Shown: piece by piece, positions 36,031 through 46,900 of the stretch | Layout of the letters: each line of letters opens with the position of its first letter | How positions within the stretch are numbered: the first letter of the stretch is position 1 | DNA from: Rhynchonema sp. JSB1_4 | Taxonomy: Eukaryota > Nematoda > Chromadorea > Monhysterida > Xyalidae | DNA: 64,000 bases | Direction: 5' to 3' | NCBI GenBank assembly: GCA_030248065.1 | Contig: JASAMV010003121.1 | Location: 1-64,000, forward strand | Translations under genes and position numbers: made by a program | Notes under the pieces: model-generated | Seen by the model: only the letters and a program-made list of their open reading frames with translations | The model's database searches: none | Told to the model about the DNA's origin: nothing

Positions 36031-39000
36031 TTAGTTACTGAGCATGTTGGGATGTTTCATCATCAGCGATTCCAACGACGCTCGACGGGGCTTGTCGTAT
36101 GTCGACATTTGGGCCGTCCGAGCGGAGGCGTTCAGATCGACGACGTATGGGTGGCCCTCCCGGCCAAGAAGCCAGTACGTGTGCATTTTGCCCTTGCCCT
36201 GAATGATGGAAGAAGTGCACTTATGAAATGAGCGAATTGATGAGCCTATTGATACTTGTGAATTCAAAACAAAACAAGGTGCCTTTATAAACGACTCTCC
36301 GCGTTCCTCGAACGTGTGTCCTGGTGCGTGACGCGTCAGATGCTCGAACGTATCGTAACTGACGTGGATGCACATGGCTGAAATGCGGCATTGATGTTTA
36401 AGAAGCATGTGGCAAAGGTTTTGTGTGCGTCACAGGGAACTTGAAACAAGCTGACTAACGATTACAGTTGGACATCATGCGCGATGAGGTGTTGACGGCA
36501 TCACCGAACAAGCAGAACTTGGGCTTAGCATTTCCAACCACTCCCGATGTGCAATGGCCTATAGCAAAGCCTTTTTTAAGTTTGTCATCTTCTAGGTATA
36601 TTTTCTACCATGTTTTCGCCAACCCAATTATACCCCGTTTTATGCTTCTGAACTTCCGGCTAACGTGCCAAACCTGTGTGTATGCCGATTCGCAACAGCG
36701 GATGTTCACCGGGTAGATGTGGCAGTTCGGTCTGCGAGATCATCATCAACATGTCCAACGCGACCGCTGCAATTTCACTGCTGTGCGCGCTGCCGTTGCG
36801 GTAGGGCACACCGGACGATACCACAATGCAGTCGTTCACAGTCTCTACCTGTGCGACTCTATAGGTGCACAACTCATCTTCCGTGCAGTTATATGTGCCT
36901 GATACCTTGTAGCAGTTGTGCAGCTCCTGGATCTGCTCGATTCCACCGTACAGATCGTTCAGCACGGCCACCGTCTGAAACAATAAGAATCGAGATAAAA
37001 ACAAATTGTCGGTTTAAAATTGCAATAGCGCTCACAGCCAGTTAGTACCTGCGCAGCAGTAGCGTTGTTCGCCATGGTTCCAAAGCCAACCACATCGCAG
37101 AACATGATTGTCACTGACTGGTACGTCTCAGGAGGCACTGTGGTGCCCATGCGAAGCGAATCAACGACGTGTTTGGGTAACAATTGATTCAACAATTGTG
37201 TCACTTTCATCTGCTCGCCTGTGTGCATTGCGATTATTTTCCACATCAAATGGAACATAGTGAATGAATCATGTGGACCACAACAACTTCATATTCACAT
37301 TAAGTTGATGTAAATGGCTATAAAAAATGTGAAAAACCTGCAATGGCTTTTGACTGTTCCTTGACGTGCGTGGCGACGTGCACTATTTTCATTCGTTGGT
37401 TTCGAACGAACACGGCATAGATAATCTGGAATGGGTTTATGCCACTAATACTTGCTTTTAGTGGTACGTTATGTTATACGTGGCTGCTACAAATAATCAG
37501 AGTTACTCACCGCAACTGCGGGACAGGCGATGCAGGCAAACGCTATCACCAATTCAACAATAAGTGCTTCCTTGTCCATGAAATCGACTCGATCATAGAT
37601 CAATCGATCGGATTCAAGACGAATTTCGTGCTCCAGTTTCTGAAATGGAGATTTGTGCGTTTGAGAAAATGTAATCATTTGATTAATTATAAAATGAAAA
37701 TAATCCCCGGTGTGCACAAGATCGTTTATGCATGAACGGTGTCTGAGCGGTTCCTGGTTTTTACCAGTGTCCGGGCCGGTTTTTTTTAGAATTTAAGGTA
37801 GCACGGTACCTGAATGGCACTTGGTTGGTTTACATATTCATATTCATACATATTCAAGAAGAAACATTCAAGCACTTTACTTGGCTTGTGCTTGCATGTT
37901 CCACAAGCTAACGAGAAGCAACCAAGCCCCGCTCGTGCATACCACGAATCGGAGGAGAAATTCGACAACATAATAGCTTGAATAGGTGCAGCAATGACGA
38001 TAAACAAGCAAAATAAACATGATTCTAGAATGATTCTTGAACTCAAGACCGACTCTTGTGTTTTTGTGTTGGCTAAGATCTATTCGTGTGGTGACAAATA
38101 ATACATGCTCGCGCTTGTAGAAACCCAGTTTGGTTGGGTGTCTGGCGTTCCCAATGTACGTATTTGCTTGCGAAAATTACACGAGTGACTCCACCCAACT
38201 TTCCACTAAACTTTCCAGTTCAGTGAACCTCATCAGTCGCACTGGTTTTCGACCGAAGTTTTTTCATTGTGCGTTCCACTAAACTTTTCTCTGAACTTTC
38301 CACTCGATTCTCCACTCAACCCTTTCGTGAATAGCAGCCATAGTGCCAAAATTTCATAAACTGTCTATTGTGCTTTTCATTTCACACCTTTGTGTGGAAA
38401 GAGTGAATGCGTGTTAGCCTTGAGTTTTAACATGCTGAAGTTTTCAACACAAGAAGTTCGGGCTTATGGCCAATATGGTCTTGGATTACCAGCCGAATTC
38501 GCAAGCTAAGGTTGATGTGGTCATGGTTTTAATCGCGGGGTTGATGTTGGTTCTGAGCTAGTTCACGTTGTTAAGGAGAAATCTGTTAGAACGCGTCCTC
38601 TGCTGGTTCCGAGCTTGTTCGCGCAGCTAAGAAAACCACGATTAGAACTAATCGAAAACCGAGAAAAGAAAAAGAAAACGGCGGTTTAGATGGGGGATCG
38701 CCTGTCATACGACATGATTGAGAAGGCAGAATGCGTGGGCAAAACCTAAAATTCGTTTGCTTGCTTCAAACATAACACTCACTAAAATCACTTATTAATA
38801 CATAACACTGATTGATAGACATTTGGCGACTCGGCAATGCATATTACACTGCAGAAAAACCATTTTAATTCCACCTCCAGTAGCTGAAGTGATCAAAGTT
38901 GGATTTTTTTGAAACAAGTTTTTTTCTCAAAAATTTTTTTGCCAAAAAACTTCTTTTAAAGTCTCAGATTCTGGGAAATTTGACCAAAGTTTGCCAGAAA

Positions 39001-42000
39001 AACGCGCAAAAACGGAAAAATGCAAGTTTAATTGACAAGTCACTTTTGTGGTTTCGGAACGTGATCGTTAACGTATTTAGTGTCATTAGTCATGCCGCTT
39101 CGTCTTTTTCATTTTTGTGCTAAATTTGCCTAAAAAAGCAGTGCTCGAATCTCATAACACCCAACCGCGACTTTTAGTTTCAAAATTCAACAGTTGTGTC
39201 GAGAAGATATCAACGCAGCTTCCGTTTTTATGACTAACGAATATAGTAAAACAAATTTACGCAATACGCGAGCTTACAAGCCCGCGAAAATTCTTTTCTT
39301 GTGATCTGAACGAAACAGTCAAGTAAAGCCGCCCGCTGCAGTTCCGTCCAAGGGTGTTCACATGATGTGACGCGTACGGCAAACCAGTTCGGTTGGAAGT
39401 TATCATCGAATTTTCTCTTAAAAGTCGTAGTGCGTGAGCGGAGCCTGGTTGGTTCTTGTTAACTGCGGGAACCAAGCAAGCGCCATTAAAGCACGGAGCT
39501 TGCCTGGTTCTTCTCAACCGCGGGAACCAGCTGGACACCAAGCAGGCACGGCGCTTGGCCGGTTCTTCTTCAGCAGGTGAGCCAACCAAGCACCACTCGA
39601 CTTTTTAAGTTCGGGAACCACTCAGGCATGGACAAAAAAGTCAGTAGTTAGGTACGCACTTGTGCATATTGTGACATATATGCTTTAGTTGTGCTCTAAA
39701 GTTTCGAATCATCAACCTACATCGAAGAACGCCGACATCTGCTGAGTCACAGCCTGCCAGTTCTGCTGCGAATAGAAGTCCCTGTCCTCTTGCGTGTTGC
39801 GACTGACGTTCTGGTACGTTATCGTTAAGTACAGACGATTCCAGTCTTCGGACACTGTCGGATGCTCGGCCTCCAGGATATCATGCCTGCAATGTTACCA
39901 AATGAAGTCTCGTTGCTGTAAACATGGATGAATGAATTTGATGATTCTTTATAGGCACACCTACCATGCTTGCGTATGACGACCTTCGATTGTTACGGTA
40001 TCCAACGAAACCTCGAACAATTTGTCTGCGGCGCCGTGGTCGACTAAAAGGCCAAGACGAAAATGTTGCAGGCCTGCTTGCAGCTTTCATTCCTGATGCT
40101 TACTTTGAAACTCGGCCAGTTCCTCTGTGGTCAAGGTTTTTCCAGCGAAGTACCCATTCCCAGTTGCGTGTGATTTACCTGAACAGGAGCTGCAATGGTT
40201 TGGCACTTTCAACCCCAACCAAGCGTGTGAAATGCAAACGTACCCAAGTGCTCCTGTGCCAACAGGAATGTCTGGAACGAGCTCAACAGTTGGCAGATTT
40301 GCGCCTCTTCAGTGTTGCCAAGGTGGTGCACAATAGCCATCGTTAGTGGATGGGCAAGGGGTGTATACAAGCTGGATGTTTTGAATTTTGTGCTTGTTAA
40401 ACGATTAGGATTAGATTCATGCCGCAGGTTCAACGAACAGTGGTTCCCAGGTTATTGAACAACGCTAAGGGCGGCCTTACGTAAAACTAGGAAATAGGAA
40501 ATCTTTTGCGTGTTAAAACTATCTTTTAGGAAACTTGATACGAAACTAGGAAATAGGAAATATTTCCTATTTCCTATTTCCTAGTTGTTTTTTCGAAACT
40601 AGGAAATAGAACATAGGAAATGGTTGGCACAATCAGCAGAACCAAACGGAAACGCAGCTCAACAAAATGTTTTGAGAGAGTTGCCAACATATGCAGAATG
40701 CATGCTTGGCTAATAGATATTCCGCCAGTTGTGTTAAAAGTAATCTTGTCTATGGTGTCGGGACACGGTGACAAAATTTCCTATTTCCAATTTCCTCGTT
40801 TCAAAAAGACAACTAGGAAATAGGAAATATTTCCTATTTCCTAATTCCTACCTTTTGAACCAAGGAAATAAGAAATAGGAAATATTTCCTATTTCCTAGT
40901 TTTACGTAAGGCCGCCCTAAGGCTTCGGTCAGAAAATGCTGGAACACCAGTCTGACTTCAATCCGATCATTGCGTCACTTGATGGCAAAAAAATCAGCCA
41001 AGACGAGTGCAAGCGCCATCACGTAACCTACTCCAATGCCTGACCGCAACTTGAAGCCTGGGTCGCGTCAGCCCGAATATTGGCCAGCTGTTCTTCAAAC
41101 GCTTCAATGCTGCCGTAGTCCGAACTCCATCGCGGTTTCACGTGCTACAACATCTAACTGGTAACATCTACAACGTCTAAGTTCTGTTTAATTGAGATTT
41201 AACGGTTCTCCAAATGAAATACTTCTAACCTCCAATGCGGAATCAGTGGTGGCCTGCCTTTGACGTAACATTTCACTAGCTAGAAGCTTGTTTTTGCCCT
41301 CTCTGAAAGAAATCGCTCAGACATTGTAGACCGCACTTAGTTGGAGGTTTAACAAACACGCCGACGCACAATTTAGCAATCACATAATCGCACATATACT
41401 CTTGTTCGTGTTCGATTCCATCAAGCAACTCTTTGATTTTCATTGTATCCAGCACCGTCTCGTACATCATTTGGGCTTCGTCACTGGCCGATTTTACCTG
41501 CAGAGCGCCATGTTCGATCTAGCAAGCTAGACTGCGACACTGGTGACGCTATGTTCATGGCTTGTTCTGCGTGTTTAAATAAGCTCAGGCACATAAACAC
41601 ATTGGTCTAGTGTCTTAAACATATGCGCGCATGCAGTAGGTTTTTTATGGAACTCGCAAAATAGCACCGCAAGCCAGTCGGCGACAACGGTGAATCAACA
41701 TCGCCAGTCATTGAGTTCTCTGTGAATTACTCTATTTTATGCCTCATTTAATCCGACTTTTTAAACTGTGACGCAAATTTATATCAATGTGTGCTGTGCA
41801 ATTATACAAAGGCGTTGGCAATACACATGTTGCATAACGCTCACCTGGTACAGCGCCAACACCGACAGGCCAACAATTATTGCCAGTGGAAGTAGGACAA
41901 CGGTGAGCTGGAGAAGATGCGTTGTTTGTTAACGTGGAAGACCAAATGTGTCTATCATTTATACATTCTCATCCGAAGCACTCTGTAAATGTGTCATTGA

Positions 42001-42198
42001 GTAAACATGAAATAACACCTGCAAACTCAATTCCTTCCACGAAAGCTCGGACGCGTCTCTCAACACTTGCGATTTGTTGCCACTGCTGGTCTTCGAGCTG
42101 CTGGTCAACCACGACGCTGCTGTGACGTTTGTCTGCCGTCTGGACCAGGAAGAGCCGGACCGATGTTGGGAAACACTGTCCTCCGGATTAATTGTCAT
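36031..42198 (-). CDS. NIT-domain receptor guanylyl cyclase, copy B
   Basis: Paralogue of copy A with the same 17-exon layout: 42019-42198, 41845-41907, 41370-41497, 41230-41302, 41032-41144, 40244-40371, 40104-40178, 39965-40043, 39721-39886, 37511-37639, 37338-37425, 37049-37218, 36906-36974, 36674-36848, 36466-36558, 36283-36377, 36031-36198. Every exon has exactly the length of its copy A counterpart and no stop was found. Catalytic residues are kept: the first metal motif reads FCDVVGF (Ser to Cys beside the Asp), the second is VETVND, and FCLFG and NTSSR are present. The last intron (36199-36282) lacks GT: its donor is AAG|GCACCT. This 84-nt segment is open in frame, so it is either a weak GC-AG intron or retained, which would add 28 residues before the final KGKG motif. 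The 2.1-kb intron 37640-39720 and the 0.66-kb intron after 40371 hold repeats and a MITE. Confidence 0.88.
37640..39720. repeat. Repeat-filled intron of cyclase copy B
   Basis: The matching introns in copies A and C are under 80 bp, so about 2 kb was inserted here. Contents: CCACT/AACTTTCCACT-rich sequence at 38190-38330, an AT-rich dispersed repeat at 38895-39050 (TCTCAGATTCTGGGAAATTT, shared with 35590 and 48073), and degenerate units of about 50 bp built on CTGGTTCTTCTCAACCGCGG at 39431-39600. Confidence 0.6.
40469..40917. mobile_element. Harbinger-like MITE, TAA target duplication
   Basis: Termini GGGCGGCCTTACGTAAAACT and its reverse complement, flanked by TAA at 40466-40468 and 40918-40920. 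Arms and centre contain repeated GGAAATAGGAAAT palindromes. A 3-bp TWA duplication with GG-starting ends fits PIF/Harbinger. It is intronic in cyclase copy B and absent from copies A and C. Confidence 0.8.
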
Positions 42199-42590
42199 TT
42201 TGAGGGATGCTAGCTTTCTTTTCACCTCGCTTGGAACGAAAAAAGGAAAGAAAGTCGATATGTTTTGCTACAGCAATAGACTGATGAATGGGCAGTGCTG
42301 ACTTTGACATCACTTGCTCACACGGGATTGCGGCGACATGCAGCTTGCAATCTCGCCGATGACAGACATATTTAGCAAAATTAGTCATCTAATCTCATGC
42401 ATCCTGGTACACCTTGCCGATACCGTAACTGCGAACCGAATTTTGCCATTTTTTTAATTGCAAGCTGTAGCTTGTTTGCTTCTGTTGTTGTGGAAACAGA
42501 CTAAGAGTGTATTGTTGTTGATAATCCTGCCGTTGCTGAGTCAGTACCAAATCCGCTTAATCTGCGAGCTTCTTTGGTGAAATCCTAAGC
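42199..42590 (-). promoter_or_regulatory. Conserved upstream block, copy B
   Basis: Aligns with 34522-34885 and 49068-49500. Conserved islands are a CRE-like octamer TGACATCA (42305-42312), the block CCGATGACAGACATATTTAG followed by CAAAATTAGT (42356-42385), and GTTGTTGTGGAAACAG (near 42485). Probable promoter and 5' UTR. Confidence 0.55.
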
Positions 42591-43985
42591 GCGATGCAAA
42601 GCTCGAATATATCCCCGATGCTGAACCGCTTTAGGTTCGGCTTACTGTATAACAACAGCACTGACCAAGAACTTATATTTCAGAATGATCAGGTCCATTT
42701 CCCAAATGTTCAATGAATTTCAACGTCTAATGAACGTATTGTTGGACCAGCGTGGTCAGATTGGTTCGGGGTAATCCACCTATGACTGTAAATCAAACTA
42801 TGTAGTTTGGTTCAGGCCCATGTTCGCGGTCTGGTTTCGTTTTAGGATCAGAATCAGTACATAGGTAACACGCTGGTAGCAATCACATAAAGTAATGCAC
42901 ACCCGCAGTGCGCAAGGATCAGTCCATAGCGTGGGAAACGTCTTCAACGTTGTGTTCAAGCTTTGCGCTGATGTGCACACAATCGAACGCTGTTGCAAAT
43001 ATGTCAATCACTATCATATTTAGCTGCCTAACAAGCAGCTGAATGGTCAACAAGACGCGTGTTAAGCTGAATTTTAGGTACGTCGTGCTCAGCGCATATG
43101 TGGTTTTTTTACAGTCATTTATGTATGTCAACTAGGTCACACGCGAACAACAGCAGATACACGAACATAAATGGGTGGAATTCTCAAAACAAAGTGAAGC
43201 TCACCGTCAAGCTCAACGTCAAAGTTCAAAGTCAGATGTTTCGGCGCCACGCTGGCTCGTGCAGCAGACGCAATTTTCTAAGCGAAGGGTCAATTTTGAC
43301 GCATTATTGTGCAAGACAGGATGCTTATCTAGCCAAAATATTGTTACAGGGATGTAACAGAAGCGTTTTGTCAGAGTATTGCTGAGCTTCATGAATTTCT
43401 GAAAAAAGCAAAGAAATGAACTGGCAATCACCAACGGAGGTGCAAAAAAATTTTGACGGCGGTCAATGATCGCCACATAATTTCAATACCATTAGACAGA
43501 AATTATTATAACTCAGAAATAATCTTCTGAAACGCTTGTGCTACGTCCTTAAAATAACAGTTTCCCGAGAAACGCATCCAATCATGCACAATAAGGCGTC
43601 AAAGTTGAATCCTTCGTTTAAAAAATCGCGTCTGCTGCACGAGCCAGCGTAACGCCGAAACATCTGACATTGAACTTTGACGTTGAGATAGACGGTGAGC
43701 TTGATTTTGTTTTGTGAATTCCAGCCAATGTCGTACAACAATGAACCGCCTATCAAAATAGTTACCACAACTGCGAGCATACTGCATTTCAGTTAGAGAG
43801 TTGTGGTGATTATGACCGGGCAGTACAGATGCTCAGTGAAAAACAGACAAGTAAAAATACAACAACGAGTTTGGGGTACAACGCACAACAAGCTGAATAA
43901 TAGTCGTAACGTCAGCTTTCACCAACATTTTACAGTAATTTACGGCTGCCCACATGTAGATACGCGTGTGCAGTGAAGTCATCTA
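42591..43985. other. Spacer between cyclase copies B and C
   Basis: No gene is recognised. It contains the inverted-repeat element at 43170-43735 and, inside it, a copy (43455-43590) of the dispersed repeat seen at 29172. Confidence 0.45.
43170..43735. mobile_element. Long inverted-repeat element
   Basis: Arms of about 150 bp (43170-43320 and 43580-43735) are diverged reverse complements. Shared blocks include TGGAATTC, GTGAAGCTCACCGTC, AACGTCAAAGTTCAA, CAGATGTTTCGGCG and GCTGGCTCGTGCAGCAGACG. The short open frames on both strands are mirror translations of the arms, not genes. Confidence 0.7.
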
Positions 43986-46900
43986 TTAGTTGTCGAGCAT
44001 GTTAGGATGTTGCATCATTAGCGATTCCAACGAAGCTCGACGAGTTTTGTCATACGTCGACATTTGAGCCGTTCTAGCGGCGGCTTTGAGGTCGACAACG
44101 TACGGGTGGTCCTCCCTGCCAAGCAGCCAATACGTGTGCATGTTGCCTTTACCCTGAATGACAAGAAGGTTCCCCTGGCAACGAGCATACTAGGTATTTA
44201 TATTCCGCGACTTTTCAGGCCCGACCGATTCAGGCTCAACAACCCATTTATAGGCTTAGGCCGCTCTCTGACAAAAGCAAAAAGCAAAAGTTTACTTTGC
44301 TTTTTGCTTTTGTCAGAGAGCAAAAGCAATAAGTTGACTTTTTGCTTTTTGCTTTTTGCTTTCGTCAGAGAGCAAAAGCAAAAAGCAAAAACTTGAAAAA
44401 AGCAAAAAGTCATCATGACTTTTTACGCCAAAACCAGGCTGCACAAACCCGAAAATCAAAAATTACACAGGTCTGGAACACGCTAATGTTTGCTGCTTGT
44501 GCGCGCTGCACAACTTTTTGCTTTTTGCTTTTTTGCTCACTGACAAAAGCAAAAAGCAAAAAGTCAACTTTTTGCTTTTGCTCTCTGACAAAATCAAAAA
44601 GCAAAAAGTGTGTTGTGCTTTTTGTCAGAGAGCGGCCTTAGGCTCCAGCCGGGCCTGAATGGTCGGGCCTGAACCTATGCCCCGGGACTGAACCGTCGCA
44701 CAATTAATTGATGTTGAGAGCAACAATACAAGAAACCTTTATAAACGACTCTCCGCGTTCCTCAAACGTGTGTCCGGGGGCGTGACGCGTCAGATGCTCG
44801 AACGTATCGTGGCTGACGTGGATACACATAGCTGCATTGTGGCATTAATTGTTCAGAGAACCCACTTGCACCAATCTGAAGCCGCTAGGCATGGAAGTTA
44901 AAGCAAAGTGACTAACGACTGGAATTCGACATCATACGTGATGAAGTGTTGACGGCATCACCGAATAGACAGAACTTGGGCTTGGCATTGCCAACGACTC
45001 CCGATGTGCAATGTCCTGATGCAAAACATTTTTAAATTGTCATCTTAGACACTTTGACCACTTTTCTCCGACGCATTTATGCATGGGTGCGTGATTTTGA
45101 ACTTCCGGTGAATGTGACAAACCTGTGTGGATGCCTATTCGTAGCAACGCATGTTCGCCGGGCAGATGCGGCAGTTCCGTCTGCGAGATCATCATCAGCA
45201 TGTCCAACGCGACTGCAGCAATTTCACTGCTGTGCGCGCTGCCATTGCGATATGGCACACCGGACGATACAACAATACAATCGTTCACAGTATCTACCTG
45301 TGCTACTCTTATAAGTATGTAAACAAAAGGACGTCCTGTCCATTTAAGTGAACCTGATACCTTGTAACAGTTGTGCAGCTCCTGGATCTGCTCGGTACCG
45401 GCGTACAAATCGTTCAGAACAGCCACCGTCTGAAAAAAAATTGAGATTCTAGTTGAACCAGTTGACGTGTTGACTGCCTAAAATTGCAATGTGCGACTTC
45501 AGACGATCCATACCTGCGCGGCGGTAGCATTGTTAGCCATGGTTGCAAACCCAACCACATCGCTGAACATGATTGTCACTGATTGGTACGTCTCAGGCGG
45601 CACTGTGGCCCCTGTGCGAAGCGACTCAACGACGTGTTTTGGCAGCAGTTGATTCAGCAATTGGGTCACTTTCATCTGCTCACCTGCGATTTGTGATTTT
45701 TTACTTTGGTTATCTTCTACATTGGTCTTAGTGCCAAGTCAGTGTAATTGTTGCTATTAGTGCTATCAACTATAATATGAAGGACCTGCAATAGCTTTTG
45801 ACTGTTCCTTGACGTGAGTGGCGACGCGCACTACTTTCATTCGTTGGTTTCGTACGTACGCGGCATAAATAATCTGCAACGGGTTGGGCAACAGATTCAT
45901 GGATGATTTGTCCTTTATATTAAAAACAGAAAATGGCGTTAAGGTACATGCTTGGGTTCCTAAACTCCACCAAAGCTGCACTCACCGCAACAACGGGACA
46001 GACGATGCATGCGAACCCTACGACTACTTCAACTATGAGGGCTTCTTTGTCCACGTAATCGACTCGATCATAGATTAGTCGGTCCGCCTCGATGCGAATC
46101 TCGTGCTCGAGTTTCTAACGGGGAGAGACGTGTGTTTCAAAATAGAAAAACAGTTTTGTTGGAAATGCGCTCATAATACTTTTTATTTAACCAACATCGA
46201 AGAACACCGACATCTGCTTGTTTATGGCCCGCCAGTTCTGCTGCGAATAGAACTCCTTGTTATCGCTCGTGTTGCCTGTGACATTCTGGTACATTATCGT
46301 TGCATGCAGACGGTTCCAGTCTTCGGACATCATCGGATACTCGGCCTCCAAGGTATCCTGCCTGCATTCCGATTTTGCACAATTTCATTCGGTTATGGAT
46401 GTCATAAGAAACATAAGTAACATTGTGATGACATCAGGTCGCGGACAAAAAAAAACACGCATTTGGCGACTGTGCAGACGACTTTTGTGCATTTGAAAAC
46501 CAGTGCTGTTTTACGCGAGCAACCAGCTCGTGTGTGCCTTCCGGAATGTTCTGCAATCTTCTACAGTATGTATCTTCGCACTGACGCGACGATCTGGTCC
46601 TGCGAGCAAAGGTCGAAACGCGCGACAAACTGCAGCCCGCATACTTCCAACAATAATAGAAAATACGATTGGCGGATTTTCGGCCAAGAGGGTTAAATCC
46701 CAAAAGTCATTCTTATTTAGTGCATGTTTGATTTTTCAGAAATCGTTCTTATCCCAGGGTTTGTTCATAACTGGACAATTTTAAGCCAAATAGCACACAA
46801 AGTATGCGCGCACGCAAAATTTTGGTGCGACGGCCAAATTTCATAGAAATGGGTGTATCTCACTATCTAAACGCGTGATTTTTGGATCCTTAAGTGTGTT

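Noticed and set aside
43170..43787. Cluster of similar 60-95-codon frames on both strands
   Set aside because: They arise from the two arms of the inverted-repeat element and have no conserved start or splice signals.
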